From positions 62,001 through 126,000 of the forward strand of contig JAEUJQ010000061.1 in assembly GCA_016793095.1 (NCBI GenBank): a stretch of 64,000 bases of DNA, read 5' to 3'. The notes beneath the pieces were generated by a model. It saw only the letters and a list, made by a program, of their open reading frames with translations. It did not search any database and was not told the origin of the DNA. The DNA is from Myxococcaceae bacterium. Lineage in GTDB: Bacteria > Myxococcota > Myxococcia > Myxococcales > Myxococcaceae. The position numbers were made by a program, and so were the translations under genes. Positions 45,530 through 54,017 of the stretch are shown one piece after another (within the stretch, counting starts at the first letter, position 1; each line of letters opens with the position of its first letter).

Positions 45530-46327
45530 GAACTCGTCGCGGCGCAGCACCTGCGACAGGCGGAGGGAGATTGACTGCGCGACCTCTCCGACCAGGGCGT
45601 CGATCTCACCGTCCTTGAGCCGGGCCTCGTGGGCGAGGCGCGCCCGCATGGCCGCCATGATCTTCGCCTGCGCGGCCTCGATCCACCGCTGGGCCGTGGT
45701 GCGGTGCACCTGGAACATGCGCCCCAGCTCCTCGGTCGACACGCCGTCCACGAAGCGCATGCGCAGCAGGGTACGCTCCTTCGGCTCGAGCACCTCGAGC
45801 GCGGCCTGCAGCGCATCTGAGACGAGCTTCGTGTCCTTCTTCGAGCGCGCGGCCGCTTCGGGTGACCGATCGGTGGCGGCGAGGTGCCCCAGCTCGTCGA
45901 TGTCGTCGGCGGGAGCCTGGCCCATGCCGCGAGTCGCCTGGAGCAGCTCGAGGCGCGTCGCGGTCCACAGCCAGCTCTTCAGCTTGCCGCGGCCGTCGTA
46001 GGTCGCGAGGCGGGGCTCCTTGCCCTTCGGCGCGACGAGGAGCCGCGTGCGCACCCGCTGGGCGAGCTCTGCCGGCTCGATGGCGCGACCGGCCGCACGG
46101 CGGGCGTGGGCTTCGATCAGCTCGTCGACGATCTTCAGCGCGCGCGGATGCCCCTGGAGCACCGCCCAGACGAGGGCGACGTCGCCTGGCGCGGCCTCGG
46201 CCGTCACCTGCTTCACCCGCGCCTCGACCCACGCGCGGCAACGGGCGCGGTCGGCGGGCGCGAGCGCGAGCTCGTCGAGCTGCCGGTCGAGGGCCTCGGA
46301 GGTCGTCACGCGGCCGAGGTCTACCAC
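45521..46327 (-). CDS. ECF/sigma-70 family sigma factor resembling Sig-70_gmx1
   Basis: The 268-residue protein has a sigma region 2-like segment (about 80-125, RGKLKSWLWTATRLELL) and a region 4-like helix-turn-helix (about 175-225, LEPKERTLLRMRFVDGVSTE then HRTTAQRWIEAA). Length, the long N-terminal extension and the wording of region 4 fit the Myxococcales-specific Sig-70_gmx1 group. It starts at GTG 46327; a second GTG at 46309 is possible. It is convergent with the zinc-finger kinase gene. Promoter specificity unknown. Confidence 0.82.
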   Translation of the reverse strand: MVDLGRVTTSEALDRQLDELALAPADRARCRAWVEARVKQVTAEAAPGDVALVWAVLQGHPRALKIVDELIEAHARRAAGRAIEPAELAQRVRTRLLVAPKGKEPRLATYDGRGKLKSWLWTATRLELLQATRGMGQAPADDIDELGHLAATDRSPEAAARSKKDTKLVSDALQAALEVLEPKERTLLRMRFVDGVSTEELGRMFQVHRTTAQRWIEAAQAKIMAAMRARLAHEARLKDGEIDALVGEVAQSISLRLSQVLRRDEFSP

Positions 46328-46375
46328 GGGTTTTCACACCCACCGCGTGCACCGTTTCGATACCGTGCGGGGGTG

Positions 46376-47911
46376 ATGCGCTTCCTCGAAACGCTGGTGG
46401 CAGAAGGGGCGACCGCGCGAACCCTGTGGGTGCTGGGGATCCTGCTCGTCACGCTGCCCCTCACCCGCCGGTTCGCCCACGACAAGCCGCGGTTCAAGGC
46501 GGTGGTCGTGTTCGCCTTCCTCCACCTCACCGCGCTCCTCACCAGCGCGGTGCTCCACGCGCTGGGCAGCACCTTCGACGACTTCTTCCGCACCCCGTGC
46601 TGGATCTTCGGCGGGGTCGCGGCCGTCGGCGCGCTGACGACCTTCCTCTTCTCGGTCGTCTTGCCGAAGGTGGGGCTCCCGCTCCCGCAGATCGTCCACG
46701 ACGTCGCGGGCGGCCTCATCTCGGTGATCGCTGCCGTCACCATCGCCGGGCGCGCGGGCGTCAACCTGTCGGGTCTCATCGCCACCAGCGCCGTGTTGAC
46801 GGCCGTGCTGGGCTTCTCGCTGCAGGACACCATCGGCAACATCGCGGGCGGCCTCGGCCTGCAGACGGACAACTCGATCGAGGTGGGTGACTGGATTCGC
46901 ATCGGCACCCAGCCCAACGACGTGAACGGGCGGGTGGTGCGGATCCGCTGGCGGTACACCGCCATCGAGACGCGCAACTGGGAGACGGTGCTGGTGCCCA
47001 ACCGCGTGTTGATGAACTCGCCCGTCATGGTGCTCGGCCGACGTGACGGGCAACCGCGACAGTGGCGCCGGTGGGTCCACTTCCTCGTCGATTACCGGCA
47101 CCCGCCGGCGCGCGTCATCGAGGTGGTGCAGACGGCGGTGCGCGGCGCCATGCTCATGCGCGTCGCGAAGGACCCTCAGCCCAACTGCGTGATGATGGAT
47201 CTCGCGGACTCGGTGGGCCGCTACGCCGTCCGCTACTGGCTCACCGACCTCGCCGCCGACGATCCCACCGACAGCGAGGTGCGACAGGTCGTCTACTCCG
47301 CCCTCGAGCGCGCGGGCATGAAGCTGGCCATGCCAGCGCACGCCGTCTTCCTCACCGAAGAGTCGGAGGATCGTGAAGCCAGGAAGGCCCAGCGCCGCCT
47401 CGCCCGCCGCCGCGCGCTGCTCGACGGCCTGTCGCTGTTCAGCCCGCTGTCGAATGACGAGAAGGACGAGCTGGCCCGGGGCATCGTCGAGGCGCCCTTC
47501 GCGCACGGCGAGGTGATCACCCGCCAGGGCGCCGAGGCCCACTGGCTCTACCTGCTCGACGAAGGCCGGGCGACGGTGAAGGTCAGCGACGGCTACACCG
47601 ATCGCGACGTCGCTCACCTCGAGGGCGGCTCGGTCTTCGGAGAGATGTCGCTGCTCACCGGAGAGCCTCGCTCAGCCACCGTGATCGCCGACGCCGACGT
47701 GAAGTGCTACCGCCTCGACAAGGAGACCTTCAAGCGCGTCGTCGCGAAGCGGCCCGAGGTCATGGGCGAGGTCGCCGCGATGCTCTCGAAGCGCACCACC
47801 GAGCTGCAGGCTGCCCGCGAAGACCTCGACGCCGAGACGGCGCGCCAGCGCCAGAAGCGCCAGGAAGTGGACCTGCTGGACAAGATGAAGCGCTTCTTCG
47901 GCATCGACTGA
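46376..47911 (+). CDS. MscS-type mechanosensitive channel with cyclic-nucleotide-binding domain
   Basis: The 511-residue protein starts at ATG 46376 (GTG 46373 also in frame). Several N-terminal membrane helices lead to a MscS pore and beta domain (TAVLGFSLQDTIGNIAGGL, then VGDWIRIGTQPNDVNGRVVR). Residues about 345-470 form a cyclic-nucleotide-binding fold (GEVITRQGAEAHWLYLLDEG, FGEMSLLTGEPRSATV), and a C-terminal coiled coil follows. Such bacterial CNG channels respond to cAMP/cGMP and weakly to tension. It is transcribed divergently from the sigma-factor gene with 48 nt between starts. Confidence 0.92.
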   Translation: MRFLETLVAEGATARTLWVLGILLVTLPLTRRFAHDKPRFKAVVVFAFLHLTALLTSAVLHALGSTFDDFFRTPCWIFGGVAAVGALTTFLFSVVLPKVGLPLPQIVHDVAGGLISVIAAVTIAGRAGVNLSGLIATSAVLTAVLGFSLQDTIGNIAGGLGLQTDNSIEVGDWIRIGTQPNDVNGRVVRIRWRYTAIETRNWETVLVPNRVLMNSPVMVLGRRDGQPRQWRRWVHFLVDYRHPPARVIEVVQTAVRGAMLMRVAKDPQPNCVMMDLADSVGRYAVRYWLTDLAADDPTDSEVRQVVYSALERAGMKLAMPAHAVFLTEESEDREARKAQRRLARRRALLDGLSLFSPLSNDEKDELARGIVEAPFAHGEVITRQGAEAHWLYLLDEGRATVKVSDGYTDRDVAHLEGGSVFGEMSLLTGEPRSATVIADADVKCYRLDKETFKRVVAKRPEVMGEVAAMLSKRTTELQAAREDLDAETARQRQKRQEVDLLDKMKRFFGID

Positions 47912-47956
47912 TCGCCCACCGTTGCCAGGGCTGGTGCTCCATGCTTCGACAGCGTC

Positions 47957-48811
47957 GTGTCCCTGCCCGGCCTCCTCCGCCCTGCGCGCCGCCCTCGCGG
48001 CTGGGTGGCGCCCGGGCCTGCCCCGGCGGGCGACCAGGGACGCCCCGAGCTACGGCCGGGGCCCGACGAGGATCTCTGCTACCTGTCGGGCGACTGGCGG
48101 CTGTTCCAGAAACGTCGCGGCCACCGCTGGAGCGTCGATGATCTCGTCACCGCGCACGCCGCCAGCGAGCAGCTCGAGCACCTCAGGGCGCACGGCCCCA
48201 TCGAGGCGCTCGATCTGGGGTGCGGCCTCGGCAGCGTCCTGTTGATGGTGGCGTGGAGGGCGCCCGACTGCTCGATCACCGGGGTCGAGGCGCAACCCGA
48301 GCGGGCGGCCATGGCGCGCCGCTCCATCGGGTTCAACGGCGTCACCGCCCGGTGCCGCGTCATCGACGGCGACCTGCGCACGCTCGAGCTGGGCGCTCGC
48401 TTCGGGCTCATCACCGGCACCCCGCCCTACTTCCCGCTGGGCACAGGCACGCAAACCGACGCCGAGCACATCAACGCCTGCCGCTTCGAGCACCGGGGCG
48501 GCGTCGAGGCGTACCTCGCGACTGCGGAGCGCCACCTCGCCGCTCACGGCCGCTTCGTCATGTGCGCCGCGAGCCTGGAAGACCAGCGGGTTCTCGAGAG
48601 CGAGACGCGGCTCAGGCCGACGAACGTCCGCCACCTCGTCCCTCGCGAGGGCAAGGCCGCGCTCGTCACGGTATGGACGTTCGCCTTCGACGCGCCGACG
48701 GAGCCCGCGCGCGACCAGCTGACCGTTCGCGACGGCCACGGCCAGTGGACCGAGCCCTTTCGCGCGGTCCGCACGGCGATGGGGATGCCCACGGCGCCGC
48801 CGGACCGCTGA
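47957..48811 (+). CDS. TrmN6/YfiC-like SAM-dependent methyltransferase
   Basis: The 284-residue protein starts at GTG 47957. SAM-binding motif DLGCGLGSVLLMVA is followed by GVEAQPERAAMARRS and the N6-adenine catalytic motif TGTPPYFPLG (NPPY type). These features match tRNA1(Val) adenine-37 N6-methyltransferase and related enzymes. The N-terminal 45 residues are Pro/Arg-rich and may not be real; no later strong start is seen. It follows the channel gene by 45 nt. Confidence 0.82.
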   Translation: MSLPGLLRPARRPRGWVAPGPAPAGDQGRPELRPGPDEDLCYLSGDWRLFQKRRGHRWSVDDLVTAHAASEQLEHLRAHGPIEALDLGCGLGSVLLMVAWRAPDCSITGVEAQPERAAMARRSIGFNGVTARCRVIDGDLRTLELGARFGLITGTPPYFPLGTGTQTDAEHINACRFEHRGGVEAYLATAERHLAAHGRFVMCAASLEDQRVLESETRLRPTNVRHLVPREGKAALVTVWTFAFDAPTEPARDQLTVRDGHGQWTEPFRAVRTAMGMPTAPPDR

Positions 48812-48817
48812 GCCGGG

Positions 48818-49246
48818 CTACGCCAGCTTCACCTCGACGCTGCGGGGCAGCGCCTTCGGCGACTTCGGCATGCGGACGGTCAGCAACCCGTCCTTGAACT
48901 CGGCTTTCACCTTCTCGGGCTCCACCCCCTCGGGCAGCGCGAAGGACCGCATGAACGAGCCGTAGAAGCGCTCGACCCTGTGGTACCTCTTCGTCTTGTC
49001 CTCTTTGTCGAACTTCCGCTCACCCTCGATGCGGAGCAGGCCGTCAGCCACGTTCACCTTGACGTCCTCCCTCCTCACCTCGGGCAGCTCGCACTTCACC
49101 TGGAAGTCCTCGGCCGTCTCGAGGATGTCAACGGACGGACTCCAGTCGTAGTTCGACAGCTCCTTCTCGTTCCTTCCAAGGACGCGGTTCAAGCGGGTGC
49201 TCATCTGGTCCAGCTCACGGAACGGATCCCAGGTCGAGAGGTTCAT
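48818..49246 (-). CDS. Hsp20 small heat-shock protein
   Basis: The 142-residue protein is read from ATG 49246, with GGAG 7 nt upstream. The alpha-crystallin domain covers about residues 37-137 with DILETAEDFQVKCELPEVR, ERFYGSFMRSFALPEGV and DGLLTVRMPK (GxLxxxxPK), and a conserved basic C-terminus. It holds unfolding proteins against aggregation. It is convergent with the TrmN6-like gene and divergent from the monooxygenase gene. Confidence 0.95.
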   Translation of the reverse strand: MNLSTWDPFRELDQMSTRLNRVLGRNEKELSNYDWSPSVDILETAEDFQVKCELPEVRREDVKVNVADGLLRIEGERKFDKEDKTKRYHRVERFYGSFMRSFALPEGVEPEKVKAEFKDGLLTVRMPKSPKALPRSVEVKLA

Positions 49247-49317
49247 AAACGCTCCGGGTGCGGCGGGTTGACGGATCGGCGCGGGGTGGCCGCGAGCACC
49301 ACGGGCCGGCGACCTGA

Positions 49318-49345
49318 ACATGAGCATTTCCTCTGCCAGCGCAAG
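49318..49345 (-). promoter_or_regulatory. Possible heat-shock sigma-32-type promoter for hsp20
   Basis: On the minus strand CTTGCGC and GCTCATGT are separated by 13 bases, resembling the sigma-32 pattern CTTGAAA-N13-17-CCCCATNT (4 of 7 and 6 of 8 matches). It lies about 72 nt upstream of the hsp20 start. Weak match; no CIRCE element is seen. Confidence 0.25.
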
Positions 49346-49463
49346 CCGCTCGGTTCTCGCGGGGTTCCGCGCGCTGGCCCCTGCAAGGCGTGCGGGACGG
49401 CGTGCCACCGACCTGCCTTTCGTGCGCATGGCGTCGATCAACCCGTTTCCGTAGAAGGCACGC

Positions 49464-50936
49464 GTGAGCACGGTCGTCGAGGTCGAGTCGGTCATCATCG
49501 GCAGCGGGTTCGCCGGCCTCGGGGCCGGGGTCGAGCTGCTCCGGCGAGGCGCGCGGGACTTCGTGATCCTCGAGCAGGCGAGCCGCGTCGGGGGCGTCTG
49601 GCGCGACAACGTGTACCCTGGCTGTGCGTGCGACGTGCGGGTGCACCTCTACTCGTTCTCGTTCTTCCCGAACCCTGACTGGAGCCACACCTACGCGCGC
49701 CAGGACGAGCTCCTCGCCTATCTGGAGCGGACGGCGACCACGTTCGGGCTGACGCCGCATCTGCGCTTCGGCCGCAAGGTGGTGGAGGCGCGCTGGAGCG
49801 AGGCCGACGCGAAGTGGCTCGTGCGCTGTGACAACGGAGAGACGTATCGCGCGCGCTTCCTCGTCGCTGGCCTCGGCGGGCTGAGCCGCCCCGCCCTGCC
49901 CGACGTGCCCGGCCTGTCGTCTTTCGCCGGCCCGGTCTTCCACTCCGCACGATGGGATCACGCCGTGCCCCTCGCCGGGAAGCGGGTGGGCGTCATCGGC
50001 ACCGGGGCGAGCGCGATCCAGTTCGTTCCGCCGCTGGTCGAGGTGGCGAAGCAGGTCCTCGTGTTCCAACGAACGCCAGCCTGGATCATCCCGCGACGGG
50101 ACAAGCCCATCGCCGGGTGGGTTCGCGCCCTCTTCCGCGCGGCGCCGTTCGTCCAACAGGCGCTGCGCTGGCTGATCTACTGGCTCCACGAGGCGCGCGT
50201 CCCCGCCTTCACCACCAGCACGTGGTTGATGGGCCTCGCGAGCCGCCTGGCCCGCAAACACCTCGAGCGCCAGGTCCCGGATCCAACGCTGCGCCAGAAG
50301 CTGGCGCCCGCCTACGCGATGGGCTGCAAGCGCGTGCTGATCTCCGACGACTTCTACCCCGCCGTCAGCAAGCCCTCCTGCGAGGTGATCACCACGGCGA
50401 TCGCGCGCGTCGTCGAAGGGGGCGTCGAGACCACCGACGGTGTGGTGCACCCCTGCGACGTGCTCGTCTTCGGCACGGGCTTTCAGGTGACCGACGTCGT
50501 CGGCGCGCTCGAGATCGTCGGGCGCGGCGGCCGCCGGCTGGCCGAGGTGTGGCGCGACGGAGCGAAGGCGTGGTTCGGCACCGCCGTGCACGGCTTCCCG
50601 AACCTCTTCCTGATGACGGGCCCCAACACCGGCCTCGGCCACTCGTCGATGGTGTTCATGATCGAGGCCCAGCTCGCCTTCGTCGGCAAGGCGATCGACA
50701 TCGTCACCAACACGGGCGCGCGGTGGTGGGAGGTGCGGGACGACGCCGAGGCGCGCTTCAACGAGCACCTCGCGCGCAAGCTCCCGAAGACGATCTGGCT
50801 CAGCGGCTGCCGCAGCTGGTACCTCGACGAGCGCGGGCAGAACGTCACGCTCTGGCCTGGCTTCACCTTCACCTTCCGGGCCGGGCTCTCCCGCTTCGAC
50901 AAACGGCAGCACCACCTCGAAGGAGTCTCGGCATGA
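49464..50936 (+). CDS. FAD-dependent monooxygenase, Baeyer-Villiger type
   Basis: The 490-residue protein starts at GTG 49464. FAD-binding GSGFAGLGAGVEL lies at the N-terminus, an NADPH-binding GVIGTGASAIQFVP about residues 175-190, and the Baeyer-Villiger fingerprint FAGPVFHSARW (FxGxxxHxxxW) just before it. A second signature, GTGFQVTD, is in the C-terminal half. The enzyme would insert oxygen into a ketone to give an ester or lactone, or oxidise a heteroatom. It overlaps the SDR gene by four bases (ATGA). No substrate can be named. Confidence 0.93.
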   Translation: MSTVVEVESVIIGSGFAGLGAGVELLRRGARDFVILEQASRVGGVWRDNVYPGCACDVRVHLYSFSFFPNPDWSHTYARQDELLAYLERTATTFGLTPHLRFGRKVVEARWSEADAKWLVRCDNGETYRARFLVAGLGGLSRPALPDVPGLSSFAGPVFHSARWDHAVPLAGKRVGVIGTGASAIQFVPPLVEVAKQVLVFQRTPAWIIPRRDKPIAGWVRALFRAAPFVQQALRWLIYWLHEARVPAFTTSTWLMGLASRLARKHLERQVPDPTLRQKLAPAYAMGCKRVLISDDFYPAVSKPSCEVITTAIARVVEGGVETTDGVVHPCDVLVFGTGFQVTDVVGALEIVGRGGRRLAEVWRDGAKAWFGTAVHGFPNLFLMTGPNTGLGHSSMVFMIEAQLAFVGKAIDIVTNTGARWWEVRDDAEARFNEHLARKLPKTIWLSGCRSWYLDERGQNVTLWPGFTFTFRAGLSRFDKRQHHLEGVSA

Positions 50937-51784
50937 CGGACGGACAGGTCGCGGTGATCACCGGCGCCGGCTCGGGCATCGGCCGGGCCCTCGCGCAACA
51001 GCTCGGCGCACGCGGCGCGACCCTGGTGCTCGTGGACGTGAACCGCGAAGGCCTGACCGAGACGGCCGGCTCGCTCGAGCGCCCCTGCCAGCTCGAGGTC
51101 GTGGACGTGTCGAAGCGCGACCAGGTCGAGGCGCTCGCCGCGAAGGTGCTCGAGGCGCACGGGCGCGTCGATCTCCTCGTCAACAACGCGGGCGTGACGG
51201 TGCACGACACGGTGATGCACGTCTCGTACGAGGATCTCGAGTGGGTGATGAACGTGAACTTCTGGGGCGTGGTGTACGGCACCAAGGCGTTCCTGCCTCA
51301 CATGGTCGAGCGGAGGTCCGGCGTGATCGCGAACGTGTCGAGCGTCTTCGGCATCGTCGGCTGGCCGTTCCAGGCTGCGTACAACGCGTCGAAGTTCGCG
51401 GTGCGCGGCTTCACCGAGGTGCTGTGGCGGGAGCTTGACGGCACCGGCGTGCGAGCGGTGACGGTTCACCCCGGAGGCATCAAGACGAACATCGTCCGTT
51501 CGATGCGGTTCCGCCGGGGCGCGGGGCTCGGGAAGAGCCACGCGAGTATGGTGCGGGTGTTCGACGCGGTCGCGCAGACGACGCCTGAGGTCTGCGCGGC
51601 CACCATCCTCCGCGGTCTCGAGCGCGGCGACCGGCGCATCTTGATCGGCAGGGACGCGACGTTCCTCGACACGCTCCAGCGGGTGCTGCCGACCCGGTAC
51701 TCCACGGTGCTCGACTACTTCGAGAGGCGCGCCGCGGCGAAGCGCGCGAAGGCCCGCGCCACCGCCGCGAAGGAGGCGGAGTGA
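50933..51784 (+). CDS. Short-chain dehydrogenase/reductase
   Basis: The 283-residue protein has the classical SDR motifs: TGAGSGIGRALA (Rossmann GxxxGxG), VNNAGVT (NNAG), NVSSVFGIVGWPFQAAYNAS (catalytic S, Y) with YNASK (YxxxK), and PGGIKT. It would interconvert an alcohol and a ketone with NAD(P)H. Start ATG 50933 overlaps the monooxygenase stop, and the end overlaps the next gene by GTGA. The tail is Arg/Ala-rich. Confidence 0.93.
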   Translation: MTDGQVAVITGAGSGIGRALAQQLGARGATLVLVDVNREGLTETAGSLERPCQLEVVDVSKRDQVEALAAKVLEAHGRVDLLVNNAGVTVHDTVMHVSYEDLEWVMNVNFWGVVYGTKAFLPHMVERRSGVIANVSSVFGIVGWPFQAAYNASKFAVRGFTEVLWRELDGTGVRAVTVHPGGIKTNIVRSMRFRRGAGLGKSHASMVRVFDAVAQTTPEVCAATILRGLERGDRRILIGRDATFLDTLQRVLPTRYSTVLDYFERRAAAKRAKARATAAKEAE

Positions 51785-52863
51785 AGCGCATCGTGCTCGC
51801 CGCGATCGGGCTGCTGTTCCTGTCGCTCCTGGGGCTTGGGCTCGCGCCGTCGCCGATCGAGCCAGCCGAGTGGGATCCACCACCTCCGACCCCGCTCGAG
51901 GGCCCGTGGGCGAGGAACGAACGGCTCAAGCCCGTCGAGTGGTGGGCGAAGCAGGTGGTGGGCCCCGAGGCGATGTTCATCGACGCCGACGGCAGCGTCG
52001 TGACGGGCCTCAAGGACGGGCGGATCGTGCGGCTGCGCCCGGGCGTGGATGAACCCACGGTGCTGGCCGACACGCATGGGCGTCCGCTGGCGATCGCGCG
52101 CCACCCGGACGGGCGCATCGTGATCTGCGACGCCTTCCGGGGCCTGCTGGCGCTCGACGCCGCGGGCCTCCTCGAGGTGCTCGCCTCGGAGCACGGAGGC
52201 ACGCCCTTCCGCTTCACCGACGATCTCGACATCGCGCGCGACGGCACCGTGTTCTTCACCGACGCTTCAGCGCGTCACTCGATCGATCGCTTCACGATGG
52301 ATCTCCTCGAGCACCAGACGACCGGCCGGGTGCTCCGCTGGGACCCCGCGACCCGTCGCACCGCGCTCGTCGCGAGCGGCTTCAGCTTCGCGAACGGCAT
52401 CGCGCTCGCTCCGGACGAGTCGTTCCTCGTGGTGGCCGAGACAGGAGGCTATCGGCTCTGGCGCGTCTGGCTCACCGGCGCGAGGGCTGGAGAGAGAGAG
52501 CCCTTCGGCGATCCCCTGCCCGGCTTCCCCGACAACGTGCGGCTGTCGAGATCTCGCGGCGCGTTCTGGGTCGCCATCGGCTCACCACGCAACGCGGTGG
52601 TGGACGCGCTGGCTCACGCGCCGTCGCTGCGCTCGTTCATCGCGAAGCTGCCGAGGTGGCTCCAGCCCGCGCCGGCGCGCTTTGCCCACGTGGCCGCCAT
52701 CGGGCTCGATGGGCGGGTGCTCGAGTCGCTGCAGTACGACGCGCCCGACAGCTACTCACCCATCACGTCTGGCCTCGAGCATGATGGCTGGCTCTACCTC
52801 GGCAGCTTCGCGCGGGAGGGCGTGGCGCGCTTGAAGCTCGAGCCCCAGGCGGGCGGACGATGA
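51781..52863 (+). CDS. SMP-30/strictosidine-synthase-like beta-propeller protein
   Basis: The 360-residue protein starts at GTG 51781. A hydrophobic N-terminal helix (IVLAAIGLLFLSLLGLGLA) suggests membrane anchoring or export. The rest shows six propeller-like repeats, e.g. RFTDDLDIARDGTVFFTDAS and FANGIALAPDESFLVVAETG, as in adipocyte-plasma-membrane-associated, strictosidine-synthase-like and gluconolactonase-like proteins. Such proteins are often lactone hydrolases, which would fit a product of the monooxygenase. The three genes form a clear operon. Function is inferred. Confidence 0.85.
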   Translation: MKRIVLAAIGLLFLSLLGLGLAPSPIEPAEWDPPPPTPLEGPWARNERLKPVEWWAKQVVGPEAMFIDADGSVVTGLKDGRIVRLRPGVDEPTVLADTHGRPLAIARHPDGRIVICDAFRGLLALDAAGLLEVLASEHGGTPFRFTDDLDIARDGTVFFTDASARHSIDRFTMDLLEHQTTGRVLRWDPATRRTALVASGFSFANGIALAPDESFLVVAETGGYRLWRVWLTGARAGEREPFGDPLPGFPDNVRLSRSRGAFWVAIGSPRNAVVDALAHAPSLRSFIAKLPRWLQPAPARFAHVAAIGLDGRVLESLQYDAPDSYSPITSGLEHDGWLYLGSFAREGVARLKLEPQAGGR

Positions 52864-53352
52864 CGGCCACGCAACCGGCGGGGCGTGCGGGCTGACCGAC
52901 CTCGAGCGCCCGACCCCGTGGCGTCGGAAGGACTGGCGGAGCCCGAACGCCTGCACCGGGAACCTGAGAGCACGGGTCGCGGCGTTCACCTTCTTCGCTG
53001 CTGTGTCTGAGCCATCGGGAGCTCCTTCGGGCCGGGGAGCGGCCGTCGGCCGCATCACCCTCTCGTCGTCGCGGGGCATCGGATGACGCGAACTCCGGAC
53101 TGTCGTTGCGGCAGCGTCGTTCCTGCGAGCGCGGCGTCGGGGCATGGTCGCAGCAGTCGCGACGCCACCGTCATCCAGCACGGGCGCCGATACGCGTCAT
53201 CGCGGGCGTGGACATGCGCTCGTCGGACCAGCCGAGCACGCCGGTGTCCCAGCGCGCGGAGACGTCTCCGGCAGTCCCCGAGCCCAAACTGTCCAGGCAG
53301 GCGGTCGAGGTCCCCGGCGCCCAGCTCCAGCGCAGTGAGGTAGGCTCGCGAC
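52864..53352. other. 489-nt stretch without a supported gene
   Basis: Nothing I recognise lies here. Several overlapping short frames exist on both strands but none has a convincing start or family features. The minus-strand frames between 53171 and 53435 look somewhat protein-like but have no supporting site, so this may be a decayed gene. No hairpin with a T run is seen. Confidence 0.5.
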
Positions 53353-53793
53353 ATGCTCGTCGGCGTCGTCGCGCTGGTCCTCTCACAAGCCATGATCCGG
53401 GTCGCCGTGCTCGACGTGTCGGCGCCCGACGCCATCTACGAAGACGTCTCGCGAGGGCTCGCCGAGCGCGTATCGGACGAGCTGCTCAAGAAGGGGTTCT
53501 TCTCGAAGCGGGTCGACGAGTCCGAGCTCCCGGTCGAGAACTGCCGAGTGGGGCCATGCCTCGGCGTCATCGCGAAGGCGCGGGGCGCTGACGTGCTGTT
53601 GCTCCTCGACGCGACCGAGGACGACAAGGGGCGCGTGGCTGTCTCGTTGAGCGCGATGCGCGGCCGTGACGGGCTCCCGCTCGCCGTGGGCCGCTGGACG
53701 ACGACGAGTGAGGGCAAGCCGAACAAGCAGCTGACGAAGTTCCTCGAGGCGACGCAGAAGGCTGTCGCGAAGCACGTCGGAGAGGCACGGTGA
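53353..53793 (+). CDS. Small exported protein of unknown function
   Basis: The 146-residue protein begins with a hydrophobic stretch (MLVGVVALVLSQAMIRVAVL) followed by an alpha/beta part with SRGLAERVSDELLKKGFF and GADVLLLLDATED, resembling small extracytoplasmic domains found in myxobacterial lipoprotein neighbours. No enzyme motif. It overlaps the next gene by four bases (GTGA), so they form one operon. Family not recognised. Confidence 0.65.
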   Translation: MLVGVVALVLSQAMIRVAVLDVSAPDAIYEDVSRGLAERVSDELLKKGFFSKRVDESELPVENCRVGPCLGVIAKARGADVLLLLDATEDDKGRVAVSLSAMRGRDGLPLAVGRWTTTSEGKPNKQLTKFLEATQKAVAKHVGEAR

Positions 53794-54017
53794 GGTGGGC
53801 GTGGGCGTTGTTCCCGCTGGCCGCAGCCTGCGCCACGCTGAACACCGCAGGAATGAGTGAGCCGTGCAAGCGGCTGTACGACGCGTGCCTCAACACCTGT
53901 CCGACCGCACAGCAGCCTCTCGACCACACCCGCAGCAGCTCGGGCTCGAGCATTCAGATCGAGGTCGCTGCCTGCACCAACGACTGCAACGAACGCGCAC
54001 GGCGCTGTGGGCTGTGA
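53790..54017 (+). CDS. Small Cys-rich lipoprotein
   Basis: A 75-residue protein starting at GTG 53790 with a lipobox (LAAAC) at residues 10-14 and six further cysteines in two CxxxC clusters (CLNTC, CTNDC), likely disulphide-bonded. Its stop codon lies inside the first unit of the minisatellite that follows. Family not recognised. Confidence 0.65.
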   Translation: MRWAWALFPLAAACATLNTAGMSEPCKRLYDACLNTCPTAQQPLDHTRSSSGSSIQIEVAACTNDCNERARRCGL

